Assembly: GCA_034408685.1 (NCBI GenBank)
Contig: JAWXCP010000087.1
Location: 1 to 48,911, forward strand
DNA length: 48,911 nt
DNA from: JANXVY01 sp034408685
Lineage (GTDB): Bacteria; Pseudomonadota; Alphaproteobacteria; Rhizobiales; Hyphomicrobiaceae
Reading direction: 5' to 3'
In this document: in pieces, positions 34,864 through 43,246 of the stretch
Position numbering within the stretch: the first letter of the stretch is position 1
Layout: the number at the start of each line of letters is the position of its first letter
The notes under the pieces: model-generated
Seen by the model: only the letters and a program-made list of their open reading frames with translations
What the model was told of the DNA's origin: nothing
Database searches by the model: none
Translations under genes and position numbers: made by a program

Positions 34864-35649
34864 TTACAGCCATGGTTCGCCGGTGTCCGGGTCGCGCCAT
34901 GACGGGGTGGCGAGGGCGTCCGAGAGCGATTTGACGGCGACGATCTCTTCGCCAGCGAGCCGCTTCAATTTTAAGTCGCCGGTCTCGGAGATGGCGTACC
35001 GCCGGGTTTTCTCCTTAGCCATGCGCCCGAGGTAGGTTTCGCCGACGGGGCCGAACCCGAACTCCTGCCAGCGGTCGACATAGAACATGAGATGGCGGCA
35101 AAACCCCTCGATCAGTTGCTCGCCGTGGAGCAACTCGACCCCTTCGATCTCGAGGCTGGTGCCTTTGACAGCGGTCAGGTCGTAGGGGCTGTCGCGCCCG
35201 CCTTTGAGCGGCACGATCGAGCGCAATGTGACCCCGGCGACGATCCAGTCCGGTACGGCGTCTTCGAGCGCGCCCTCCGGCACTGCAAACAAACCGCCGC
35301 CGACGATGCCACCATCGATGTGGATCGTCGCGGGCCAATTGAACACCACCGGCTTTTCCGGCGAGACATGCGCCGAGATGGCATCCGCCGCCGCGTTCAT
35401 CACCGCGTAGAACGCCCGCCGCGCGGTGGCCAGCGGTTCGTCAGGCTCCAGCACCACGGCGAACTCGACCAGATCGAACCGCCGAACATGAACCAGCGTC
35501 GCAGCACCGTGTTCGGCCGCGATGGTCACGGCGTGGGCCATCGCATCCTCGCGCTCTCTGAGGCCGATGGCGCGCCAGCCCGGCGGAAGGTCGAGCCCGG
35601 GTCTGCCATCGTTGCTGCCGGAAAAAGTCATTTCGAACGCTCGTTTCAT
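34864..35649 (-). CDS. Biotin/lipoate A/B protein ligase family protein (DUF4444 type)
   Basis: The 261-residue protein resembles the biotin/lipoate ligase fold group often annotated with DUF4444: LDLPPGWRAIGLREREDAMAHAVTIAAEHGAATLVHVRRFDLVEFAVVLEPDEPL, then VVFNWPATIHIDGGIVGGGLFA and LLHGEQLIEGFCRHLMFYVDRW. The GRGRxGR-type biotin-ligase motif is not seen, so a classical ligase reaction is uncertain. It is divergent from the 4Fe-4S protein across 80 bases, a pairing I recall from other Rhizobiales near formate-dehydrogenase-type genes. The C-terminus carries a short domain (GDLKLKRLAGEEIVAVKSLSDAL). Confidence 0.75.
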   Translation of the reverse strand: MKRAFEMTFSGSNDGRPGLDLPPGWRAIGLREREDAMAHAVTIAAEHGAATLVHVRRFDLVEFAVVLEPDEPLATARRAFYAVMNAAADAISAHVSPEKPVVFNWPATIHIDGGIVGGGLFAVPEGALEDAVPDWIVAGVTLRSIVPLKGGRDSPYDLTAVKGTSLEIEGVELLHGEQLIEGFCRHLMFYVDRWQEFGFGPVGETYLGRMAKEKTRRYAISETGDLKLKRLAGEEIVAVKSLSDALATPSWRDPDTGEPWL

Positions 35650-35703
35650 ATTGCTCGGGTTTCCCTACAGCATCGTATAGAGATACCGCTAAGCGATTGA
35701 AAT

Positions 35704-35731
35704 ATCGCTATTCTTAAAAAAACATAGCGAT
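35704..35731. promoter_or_regulatory. ATCGCTAT/ATAGCGAT inverted repeat at the ferredoxin gene start
   Basis: The arms at 35704-35711 and 35724-35731 pair perfectly over eight bases around a 12-base AT-rich loop, and the right arm covers the start codon. Two more related pieces (ACCGCTA and AGCGAT) occur just upstream at 35685-35697. It may be an operator in the divergent promoter or a translation-control hairpin. Confidence 0.4.
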
Positions 35732-37898
35732 GACTGTCACCATGGCCGAAACGCCCCGCAATGAAGTTGCTCAGATCGAATCCGGTCGCCAAGCTCGTAG
35801 TCGCCGTGAACCGGATCGTCGCGTCATCTTATGCTCGTGCGAGGGCACGATGGCGCTTGACGCGGCAAAGGTGTTGGCCGGCCTCGGCGACGATACGGCG
35901 CTGACAACCGCGACCCATCTGTGCGGTCCAGAGATGGCGAAGTTCCAGTCGCTCGCGGGCGGTGGTGGAGATGTGATCGTCTGCTGCACGCAAGAAGCGC
36001 GGCTGTTTCGCAACGTTGCCGAGGACACCGGCCTGACGGCCAAGCTGACATTCGTCAATGTGCGCGAGACGGCCGGTTGGTCGGCGGACGGCAAATCAGC
36101 TGGCCCGAAAATGGCCGCTTTGATCGCCGCCGCCGGAGTTGAGACGCCGCCGCCGCCCGGCGTTGCGCTAGAAAGCGGTGGCGTTACGCTGGTCATCGGC
36201 CGTGGCCAAGCCGCGATCGACGCTGCCCATGCCCTCGAAGACAAGCTCGACATCACGGTTCTCTTGCTCGCCGCCGATGGTGCCGTCCCGCCGTCGAAGA
36301 CGACGTTCCCGGTTCGCCTCGGTCGGGTGCGTTCGGCAAAAGGACATCTCGGCGCGTTCGAGCTGACGATCGACGGGCTTGCCGCCCCGGCTCCGTCCTC
36401 GCGTGCCACGTACACATTCGGACCAGCCCGCGACGGCGCCGTGTCGAAAGCCGACCTCGTGATCGACCTGACCGGCGCGCCACCGCTGTTCTCCGCCCAC
36501 GACCTGCGCGACGGTTATCTGCGCGCCGACCCCGCCGACCCGCTGACGGTCGAACGGGTGATCGCAAAGGCCGCCGACCTCGTCGGCACGTTTGATAAGC
36601 CGCGCTATATCGCCTTCCGCGCCGACCTGTGCGCACACTCCCGCTCGCGTATTGTCGGCTGCAGTCGCTGTCTCGACGTGTGCCCGGCCGGGGCGATTAC
36701 GCCGAACGGTGACCATGTCGCGATCGACCCAAACATCTGTGGTGGATGCGGGCACTGCGCGGCGGTTTGCCCGACCGGGGCGGCAAGCTACACATTGCCA
36801 GCCGCCGACGTACTGATCCGGCGACTGCGCGCAGCCCTATTGGCCTATCGTTCAGCCAGCAACGGCGCAAATGGCACTCCTGCGGCGACGATCCTGTTCC
36901 ACGATGGCGACCATGGCGCAGCCTTGATCGACGCCGCCGCCCGCTTCGGCAACGGCCTACCCGCCGACGCGATCCCGCTCGAAATCAACGAGACCGGCCA
37001 GATCGGGCTCGAGACGATCGCAGCAGCCTTCGCCTATGGCGCGGCCGGTGTTCGCATCCTGACCCGATCGCGCCCTCGCCACGACACGGCCGCCCTCGAT
37101 CAGACGCTGGCAACCGCCACCGCGATCCTCGCAGCTCTCGGCTTCGGCACGGATATCGCGACACGCATCGCCACCGATGACCCCGACGACCTCGTATCCC
37201 GACTGCGCGCAACAACACGCGGCGCGCCGTCGAAAACCCCCTCGTCGTTCGCCCCGCTCGGCGGCAAACGCGACGTGCTGCGGCTCACCTTGCGCGAACT
37301 TCACCGTGCGGCCCCGGCCCCGACCGAGGTCATCGCGCTGCCAGCTGGCGCCGTGTTCGGCCGCATCAACGTCGACACGCCGGGCTGCACACTGTGCCTA
37401 TCGTGCGTTGCCGCGTGCCCGACAGGCGCACTGTCCGACGACAAGGATCACCCCGCGTTGCGCTTTGACGAAAGCCTCTGCGTCCAGTGCGGTCTGTGCC
37501 AGGGCACGTGCCCCGAGAAAGTCATCACGCTGGAGCCGCGCCTCGACTTCGCCGCGTTCGAGGCAGGTCCGATCGTATTGAAGGAGGAGGAGCCGTTCTG
37601 CTGCGTCGCATGCAGCAAACCGTTCGGCGTCAAAAGCACCGTTGAGAAAGTGGTCGTGAAGCTCGGGTCACACTGGATGTATCAGGGCGAGGGCGCCAGC
37701 CGCCTGGACCTGATCCGCATGTGCGAAGACTGCCGGATTTCGGTGTTGATGAATGAAAAGATCGACCCGTATAATACGCCCCCGCGCCCGCTCTTGCGAA
37801 CCACCGAAGACTATTTCCGCGAACGCGAGGAAGCCGCCGCCGAGGCCGCCGCCCGCGAAAAAACCATGCTGGAAAAAATCAACAAGGGCGAGGCTTGA
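35730..37898 (+). CDS. Multi-cluster 4Fe-4S binding protein
   Basis: This 722-residue protein has several Cys-rich cluster sites. RRVILCSCEGTMALD is near the start. CSRCLDVCPAGAI and CGGCGHCAAVCPTGA (about residues 310-350) form a ferredoxin-like pair. CTLCLSCVAACPTGALSDD and CVQCGLCQGTCPEKVI (about 553-600) form a second pair. CCVACSKPFG and CEDCRISVLM near the end give further Cys pairs. The middle is a flavodoxin/GXGXXG-poor alpha-beta region. It should carry electrons between cytosolic redox enzymes; related genes lie near molybdenum formate dehydrogenases. No signal peptide is present. It is divergent from the ligase-like gene. Confidence 0.85.
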   Translation: MTVTMAETPRNEVAQIESGRQARSRREPDRRVILCSCEGTMALDAAKVLAGLGDDTALTTATHLCGPEMAKFQSLAGGGGDVIVCCTQEARLFRNVAEDTGLTAKLTFVNVRETAGWSADGKSAGPKMAALIAAAGVETPPPPGVALESGGVTLVIGRGQAAIDAAHALEDKLDITVLLLAADGAVPPSKTTFPVRLGRVRSAKGHLGAFELTIDGLAAPAPSSRATYTFGPARDGAVSKADLVIDLTGAPPLFSAHDLRDGYLRADPADPLTVERVIAKAADLVGTFDKPRYIAFRADLCAHSRSRIVGCSRCLDVCPAGAITPNGDHVAIDPNICGGCGHCAAVCPTGAASYTLPAADVLIRRLRAALLAYRSASNGANGTPAATILFHDGDHGAALIDAAARFGNGLPADAIPLEINETGQIGLETIAAAFAYGAAGVRILTRSRPRHDTAALDQTLATATAILAALGFGTDIATRIATDDPDDLVSRLRATTRGAPSKTPSSFAPLGGKRDVLRLTLRELHRAAPAPTEVIALPAGAVFGRINVDTPGCTLCLSCVAACPTGALSDDKDHPALRFDESLCVQCGLCQGTCPEKVITLEPRLDFAAFEAGPIVLKEEEPFCCVACSKPFGVKSTVEKVVVKLGSHWMYQGEGASRLDLIRMCEDCRISVLMNEKIDPYNTPPRPLLRTTEDYFREREEAAAEAAAREKTMLEKINKGEA

Positions 37899-38346
37899 AG
37901 CGCGATTAAAAACGCCCATTCGAATGGCCGTTCGATCCCTGGTCGTTACACTCTCAAACCGTCATGGCCCGCTTCAGGCAGGCCACCCAGTCCACGCGGC
38001 AAAGGCCCGCATCCGACACGCTCAACCCCGTCTGGGTGGCCCGGCGTCATCGCAGAGCGGTGCTTTGAACCAAGCCGGGCCATGACGGAAAAGTGAGCTA
38101 TATCCCACCTTCGTCATGGCCCGCTTTAGGCGGGCCACCCAGACAGGGGCGAGCAGGGTGAGAGTGCGACATCAACTCAAACGTGTCTGGGTGGCCCGGC
38201 ATCGGTGCGAAGCGCCGCTTTAAGGAAACACGGCGCCATGATGGAACGTCTGAGAGACTGAGCGAAGCGCCGCTTTAAGGAAACACGGCGCCATGACGGG
38301 GGATGGCGTGAAGAACAAGGACGTAAAGAGGTAAAGGGTCAGGAGG
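37899..38346. other. Gene-free gap with duplicated palindromic elements
   Basis: These 448 bases separate the converging ferredoxin and TIR-FGE genes. They contain two related palindromic blocks and an exact 35-base repeat. No coding frame is convincing. Confidence 0.65.
37960..38296. repeat. Two related palindromic intergenic elements plus a 35-base duplicate
   Basis: Block A (37960-38089) and block B (38112-38245) both begin CGTCATGGCCCGCTT, contain GGCCACCCAG and its complement CTGGGTGGCCCGGC about 50 bases apart, and close with a near-complement of the beginning (GCCATGACGG type). Block B's last 35 bases (38207-38241) are repeated exactly at 38262-38296. The design is that of dispersed palindromic elements of Rhizobiales. 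Confidence 0.8.
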
Positions 38347-40149
38347 TTAAAGCGGCCTGGGAGAAACAACAGGACGGGCAACCCGGAAGCCGTAGCTGTA
38401 GAGCCGGTCGTCTGCCGAGTTCCCGAAGCGGAAGGCGGAGCGGAGGCCCCACGGATTGAGGCTCCAGGAACCGCCGCGCAACACACGGGAGCAATCCTTC
38501 GTGTCCTGAGCCTTGGAGCCGTCGCTCGGCGCGCCCTTGTAGCTGGCAGCATAGCAATCCTCGACCCACTCCCACACGTTGCCGTGCATGTCATGCAGGC
38601 CGAAGGCGTTGGGCGTTTTCAAGCTACCGACCTCGATCGTCTTCTGGCGATACGCGCCCTTGGAACCACCGCCATAGGTGTAGTTTCCGTCGTAATTGGC
38701 TTGATCAGTCGAGATCGTCGCGCCGAACGAGAACGGCGTCGTCGTTCCCGCCCGCGCCGCGTACTCCCACTCGGCTTCGGTCAGCAGGCTATACGGCTGC
38801 CCTGTCGTCTTCGACAGCCACGCCACGTACGCCTTCGCGTGGTTCCAAGAGACGTTGATCACCGGGCGGCGACCCTTGCCCCAGCCCCCATCGGCGGGCT
38901 TGTGCGCGCAGCCACCGCCCGCCACGCAGGCGTCCCACTCAGCAAACGTCACCTCGAATTTCCCAACCGCGAACGGCTCGGCGATGGTCACCTTACGCTG
39001 CGGGCCCTCGCCGGCGATACGCCCCTCCTCGCTTTCCGGCGAGCCCATCATGAAGCTGCCAGCGGGCACCACCACCATCTCCGGGCACGTGGGACAGTCG
39101 CGGAACGTCTCGCCGACTTTGGGTGCCCGCCGCGCCTCTTCCTCGGCGGCCTTTCCTTCAGCCTCGGCGTTTGCGGCTGCTGCCCGCTTCTTTTCGGCCT
39201 CAGTGGCCTCGTCACGCGCGGCCAGAACCTCCGACACGCGCGACTTGAATGCCAGGTTGGTGCCAGCAAAGGCCTCCAAGGCCGCGCGCGTACCTGCCGC
39301 GCTCAGCTTGCCGAAATCGCTTTCCAGTTTGCGCAGATAGGCCATCCGTTCGTTGGCCAATGTGACGTGCCGACCGGTTGGAAACTGGCCAAGGTATGCG
39401 CCATAGCCATCCAATGCACCGCGTCGCTCGGCCGTGGCAAATGCCGCATCGTCGGCCTTGATGCGGGCGGCGTCGGCGTCTGCGGCAGAGCTGGTGTTAC
39501 CCGCCACCGAGGCAGGATCTGGAGCCCGCGTCGGCTCGCCATTTCCAGGCCAACCCGGCACCGGAACGCCAGAGAGACCCGCACCGAGATAGCCCGTGGC
39601 CAGTATCCCAGCCGCCAACGCGCCGATCCACGCCGGGGACGAACGCATCCCACCGCCAGCTCCGCGCTGTGCCTTACGAACCTGAATGATCGCATCCGCC
39701 AGGTCCGCAACATCTCGGCCGAAGCGCTCGTGCGTCACGTCGTGCTTCTGGTGGGCGACCAGAGCGCGAATGTCGTCGGGCAGTTCGCTGGGTCGGGGGA
39801 GCGACGCCAGAGCGCCATCGCGCCCCACCCGCACGGGAATAACGACGATGCTGCGTTTGAGGGCGGCTGCGATCTCCTCGCGCACATAATCGCGGTGGTC
39901 GGGGTCGATTTGCGCCTCAGCGATCCGCGCGTTGAGAATGCCGCTCCACTTCGCGCCGATGATCGAGACCAGCACATCGCAAGCCGACAATGCCTTGGCC
40001 AGTTCGTCGTCGAACTTCTGGCCAGCCAGCAGGTTGTCGACGTCCATGAACAGCGCTGACTTGCCAAAGCGGGCCGCTAGCCCGTCACGGACCAGCGCCG
40101 CCGCCGAAGGATCATCATCGCGGCGATAGTTGATGAAAATCTTGGCCAC
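38347..40149 (-). CDS. TIR-transmembrane-FGE-like (SUMF1) protein
   Basis: The 600-residue product starts at a GTG giving (M)AKIFINYRRDDD; a TTG two codons earlier is also possible. Residues 1-150 are a TIR domain with Glu92 in DYVREEI at the NADase position. SPAWIGALAAGILATGYLGAG at about 172-192 is a single membrane helix. Residues 220-345 are a linker and Ala/Glu-rich coiled coil. The rest is an FGE-sulfatase fold: MVVVPAGSFMMGSPESEEG, EPFAVGKFEVTFAEWDAC, LLTEAEWEYAARAG, LHDMHGNVWEWVEDC and RVLRGGSWSLNPWGLRSAF. Both catalytic Cys positions of FGE are replaced, so it is not a formylglycine generator. The C-terminus resembles C-type-lectin-like variable domains. The FGE side is probably outside the membrane. 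It is divergent from the flavoprotein gene. Confidence 0.85.
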   Translation of the reverse strand: MAKIFINYRRDDDPSAAALVRDGLAARFGKSALFMDVDNLLAGQKFDDELAKALSACDVLVSIIGAKWSGILNARIAEAQIDPDHRDYVREEIAAALKRSIVVIPVRVGRDGALASLPRPSELPDDIRALVAHQKHDVTHERFGRDVADLADAIIQVRKAQRGAGGGMRSSPAWIGALAAGILATGYLGAGLSGVPVPGWPGNGEPTRAPDPASVAGNTSSAADADAARIKADDAAFATAERRGALDGYGAYLGQFPTGRHVTLANERMAYLRKLESDFGKLSAAGTRAALEAFAGTNLAFKSRVSEVLAARDEATEAEKKRAAAANAEAEGKAAEEEARRAPKVGETFRDCPTCPEMVVVPAGSFMMGSPESEEGRIAGEGPQRKVTIAEPFAVGKFEVTFAEWDACVAGGGCAHKPADGGWGKGRRPVINVSWNHAKAYVAWLSKTTGQPYSLLTEAEWEYAARAGTTTPFSFGATISTDQANYDGNYTYGGGSKGAYRQKTIEVGSLKTPNAFGLHDMHGNVWEWVEDCYAASYKGAPSDGSKAQDTKDCSRVLRGGSWSLNPWGLRSAFRFGNSADDRLYSYGFRVARPVVSPRPL

Positions 40150-40281
40150 CCGCAACGCCCCCGAACCTGATCAAAACCGTTTCCACACTACCTCAGACAT
40201 GCGACAAATGTCAGCCGCACCGACGACAAACTCAAAGCAGCCCGCCGCGGCCCACTCCCTCCCGACGCCTGCACGGCTCCC

Positions 40282-40303
40282 GACGCATAGCTCCCTATGC
40301 GTC
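40282..40303. promoter_or_regulatory. Perfect 9-base-arm hairpin between divergent genes
   Basis: GACGCATAG at 40282-40290 and its exact complement at 40295-40303 flank a CTCC loop, 30 bases before the flavoprotein start and inside the divergent gap with the TIR-FGE gene. CGACGC occurs three times nearby. It is more likely an operator or attenuator than a terminator, since no T run follows. Confidence 0.4.
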
Positions 40304-40333
40304 CGGCTTCCGACGCGCTATGGCGGTTGGCCC

Positions 40334-42085
40334 ATGATCCGCATCACCGAAATCCGACTGCCGATCGACCATCCAACCGAGGCGCTGCCGGCCGCCGTGC
40401 GGCGCAAGCTTGGGCTGAAAAAAACGGCTCCCGTCGAGATCAGCGTGTTCCGGCGCGGGTTCGACGCCCGCAAACGCTCGGCCATCGTGCTGGTTTATAC
40501 GGTCGATGTGACGGTTGCGGGGGATGGCGCTGCCCACAGTAAATCCGCCGCGAACGGCGTTAGTGAAGCGAAATTGCTCGAGCGGTTTGCGTCCGATCCG
40601 CACGTGCGCGCCGCGCCCGACGTCAGCTATAAGCCCGTCGCCACGGCGCCTGCGGGACTTGCTGGGCCACGTGCATCGGGTGGAACGCGTACGTCGCGCC
40701 CGGTGGTGATCGGGGCTGGGCCGTGCGGGCTGTTTGCGACGTTGATCCTCGCCGAAATGGGCTTCCGCCCGATTTTGATCGAACGCGGACGCGCGGTGCG
40801 CCAGCGGACCAAGGACACCTGGGGGCTGTGGCGGCGCGGTGTGCTCACGCCGCAATCCAACGTCCAGTTCGGCGAGGGCGGAGCTGGCACGTTCTCCGAC
40901 GGCAAGCTCTACAGCGGCGTCAAGGACCCGTTCCATCTCGGCCGCAAGGTGTTGACGGAGTTCGTCGCGGCCGGCGCGCCGGAGGAAATCCTCTACGTGT
41001 CAAAACCGCATATCGGCACCTTCCGCCTCGTGACGATGGTCGAGAGCATGCGCGCCAAGATCGAGGCGCTCGGCGGCGAATACCGCTTCGAGCGGCAGGT
41101 GACGGGCTTCGAGATCGCCAGCGAGGGGAAGGGCCAGCGGCAGGTTCGCGGCATTCGTCTCGACACGGGCGAGGAAATCACCACCGACCGCATCGTACTC
41201 GCTGTCGGCCATAGTGCGCGCGACACATTCGAGATGCTGCATGCGGCCGGCGTCCACATCGAGGCCAAGCCGTTTTCGATTGGGGTGCGGATCGAGCATC
41301 CACAATCGGTGATCGACACGGCGCGGTTTGGCACGGCGGAACGGCATCCGCTGATCGGGCCGGCCGACTACAAGCTGGTACACCACGCGTCGAATGGCCG
41401 TGCGGTCTATAGTTTTTGCATGTGTCCGGGCGGCAAGGTGGTCGCAGCTGCCTCTGAGCCGGGTCGCCTTGTGACCAACGGGATGAGCCAGTATTCCAGG
41501 GCCGAGTTTAACGCCAATGCCGGGTTCGTGGTCGCGATCGACCCGGAGCGCGATTATCCTGGCGACCCGCTGGCTGGCATCGCGTTCCAGCGGCGGTATG
41601 AGGAATTGGCGTTTGCGGCTGGCGGCGGCACGTATCACGCACCAGCGCAACTGGTCGGCGATTTCCTGGCGCGGCGGCCGTCGACCGCGCTGGGCAGTGT
41701 CGAGCCGAGCTATAAGCCGGGCGTGGTGCCGACGGATCTCGCGCTGTGCTTGCCGGATTTTGCCGTGGACGCGATGCGTGAGGCGCTGCCCGCGTTCGCA
41801 CGCGAAATCGCGGGCTACGACATGGCAGATGCGGTGATGACGGGCGTCGAGACGCGCACATCGTCGCCAATCCGCATCCGTCGCGACGATACGGGGCAGT
41901 CGCTCAACACACGCGGGCTGTTTCCGGCCGGCGAAGGTGCTGGCTATGCTGGCGGCATTCTGTCGGCGGCCATAGACGGGATTAAGATCGCCGAGGCCGT
42001 TGCGCTTTCGATCACTGGCGGTACGGGTCGCGGTCCACTGGTTCGGATGGGCCGCGATAGCGTTGGGCAAGGCTGGGAAGGCTAG
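40334..42085 (+). CDS. FAD-dependent dehydrogenase (COG2509 family)
   Basis: This 583-residue flavoprotein starts at the ATG giving MIRITEIRLPIDH; the open frame extends to 40130 without support. A small N-terminal domain (APVEISVFRRGFDARKRSAIVLVYTVDV) precedes the FAD dinucleotide fold PVVIGAGPCGLFATLILAEMG. Then come TPQSNVQFGEGGAGTFSDGKLYSG, VSKPHIGTFRLVTMVESMR and the C-terminal FPAGEGAGYAGGILSAAIDGIKIAEAVA. These are hallmarks of the uncharacterised NAD(FAD)-utilising dehydrogenases of COG2509. Substrate and electron partner are unknown. Confidence 0.88.
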   Translation: MIRITEIRLPIDHPTEALPAAVRRKLGLKKTAPVEISVFRRGFDARKRSAIVLVYTVDVTVAGDGAAHSKSAANGVSEAKLLERFASDPHVRAAPDVSYKPVATAPAGLAGPRASGGTRTSRPVVIGAGPCGLFATLILAEMGFRPILIERGRAVRQRTKDTWGLWRRGVLTPQSNVQFGEGGAGTFSDGKLYSGVKDPFHLGRKVLTEFVAAGAPEEILYVSKPHIGTFRLVTMVESMRAKIEALGGEYRFERQVTGFEIASEGKGQRQVRGIRLDTGEEITTDRIVLAVGHSARDTFEMLHAAGVHIEAKPFSIGVRIEHPQSVIDTARFGTAERHPLIGPADYKLVHHASNGRAVYSFCMCPGGKVVAAASEPGRLVTNGMSQYSRAEFNANAGFVVAIDPERDYPGDPLAGIAFQRRYEELAFAAGGGTYHAPAQLVGDFLARRPSTALGSVEPSYKPGVVPTDLALCLPDFAVDAMREALPAFAREIAGYDMADAVMTGVETRTSSPIRIRRDDTGQSLNTRGLFPAGEGAGYAGGILSAAIDGIKIAEAVALSITGGTGRGPLVRMGRDSVGQGWEG

Positions 42086-42101
42086 GCGGTAGCGTCGGCG
42101 T

Positions 42102-42557
42102 TCAATTCAGGCGCGTGATAATGCGGTCGAGCTTGCCGTTCATGTCGTCGACTTTGGCCTCAACGCCCGTCAGGCGGTCTTCCACGCCCGTCAGGCGGAC
42201 TTCCACGCCCGTCAGGCGGACTTCCACGCCCGTCAGGCGGACTTCCACGCCCGTCAGACGGTCTTCCAGGGCGGTAAAACGATCATCGTGCCGCGCGAGC
42301 CGCTTGTCTTGCTCGACAAGCATGCGAGTGACGCCACCGCGCATGTCGCGAATGTCGCGCATCAGCACACCGATCTGCCGGTCGAGATGGTCGAGCCGAC
42401 CGGAGGTTTCGCGCTGGACCGCCACAAGCGTTTCCATGCGCAACGTCACCAGATGGGGAATGTCCGCGATGAGATCTTCCATGTCCTTAACGCGTTGTTC
42501 GAAATCACCCTCAGCCAGGCTCATCACCCCTACACCATCCACGACAAACGCCCGCAT
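42102..42557 (-). CDS. Coiled-coil protein with exact heptad (21-base) repeats
   Basis: The 151-residue protein from the ATG at 42557 (alternative ATG 42524) is almost wholly helical. The first half (FEQRVKDMEDLIADIPHLVTLRMETLVAVQRETSGRLDHLDRQIGVLMRDIRDM) is a degenerate coiled coil. From about residue 95 it becomes RLTGVEV, RLTGVEV, RLTGVEV, RLTGVED, RLTGVEA, seven residues each, with Leu and Val at heptad core positions. No signal or membrane segment is seen. The frame is open to 42713, but that part overlaps the nrsF-type gene's end. Function is unknown; an oligomerising rod or spacer is likely. Confidence 0.7.
   Translation of the reverse strand: MRAFVVDGVGVMSLAEGDFEQRVKDMEDLIADIPHLVTLRMETLVAVQRETSGRLDHLDRQIGVLMRDIRDMRGGVTRMLVEQDKRLARHDDRFTALEDRLTGVEVRLTGVEVRLTGVEVRLTGVEDRLTGVEAKVDDMNGKLDRIITRLN
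42161..42275 (-). repeat. Tandem 21-base repeats coding heptads
   Basis: Units begin at 42171, 42192, 42213, 42234 and 42255, with a partial copy before 42171. The middle units are identical or differ at one or two bases, so the array is recent or kept homogeneous. One unit equals one heptad. Confidence 0.92.
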
Positions 42558-42607
42558 GTTCCTTATTTGTACATACTTTGGATTGGAAAGCAAGCAGCTG
42601 GCGTTGG

Positions 42608-43246
42608 CTACCAGCATAACGCGTAGCGCCCGACCACAGCTCCGAGCGCGGTGACGGCCAGGATGCCTGTCACATACCACAGGGCCACGAACAGGGCGCT
42701 GTCCTCGGTACAATGGGTGGCGTAAAACGTCGCCGCGAGGGACCCGGCCACGAGACCAGCGACGGCACCCGCCAACGCCGGGCTATCGGGTGCGCCGGCG
42801 CGAAATGCCATCATCAATGCCGCGAACGGCGCGATCGACAAAAGCCCGATCAACGCTAGGCACGGGACGCCATAGCTGCCGAGCATCGCCGGGGCCCACG
42901 CCGCCTGTGGAACCATCGAAAGTTCGATCAGCACAGCACCCGCCAGCATCGCCAACACGGCCGCGAGCGCGTACCGGGCAGGTCCCGTCTCGACACCTGG
43001 CCGCGTGATCCGCGTTGCGAGCCACAGGCCGGCAGCGAACAGGCCAAATGTGAAGACGAATTTCACAATGATTTTTGGTTCCAGCAGCATGCCGACAAGC
43101 CCCGGTCGCGGGGGGGCCACAACCATCAACAACACCGTGATCAACGGTAGGCTGGTCGCAAGTGCATAGGCGACCGCGCGCGATACCGGTGTGGGCCGGT
43201 TCGGCAGGTCTGCGGCGAGCGCGGTGATGAGGTCGTCGGTCTTCAT
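42608..43246 (-). CDS. NrsF/DUF1109 family membrane anti-sigma factor
   Basis: The 212-residue protein has about six membrane helices after a short cytoplasmic start (MKTDDLITALAADLPNRPTPVSRAVAYALATSLPLITVLL), the DUF1109/NrsF layout. NrsF in Caulobacter holds the ECF factor SigF at the membrane. The late Cys in ATHCTEDSA fits a conserved Cys in that family reported to matter for metal or redox sensing. The start overlaps the sigma gene stop by four bases (ATGA), so the two are made together. Confidence 0.85.
   Translation of the reverse strand: MKTDDLITALAADLPNRPTPVSRAVAYALATSLPLITVLLMVVAPPRPGLVGMLLEPKIIVKFVFTFGLFAAGLWLATRITRPGVETGPARYALAAVLAMLAGAVLIELSMVPQAAWAPAMLGSYGVPCLALIGLLSIAPFAALMMAFRAGAPDSPALAGAVAGLVAGSLAATFYATHCTEDSALFVALWYVTGILAVTALGAVVGRYALCW

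Noticed and set aside
37899..38346. Insertion sequence remnant in the gap
   Set aside because: Palindromes are present but no transposase fragment, terminal inverted repeat pair of an IS, or target duplication was found.
40130..40333. 68-residue N-terminal extension of the COG2509 flavoprotein
   Set aside because: The extension is low-complexity, overlaps the TIR-FGE start and a perfect hairpin, and family members begin near MIRITEI.
42161..42275. CRISPR or iteron-type array
   Set aside because: The 21-base units have no spacers and sit inside a coding frame as heptads.
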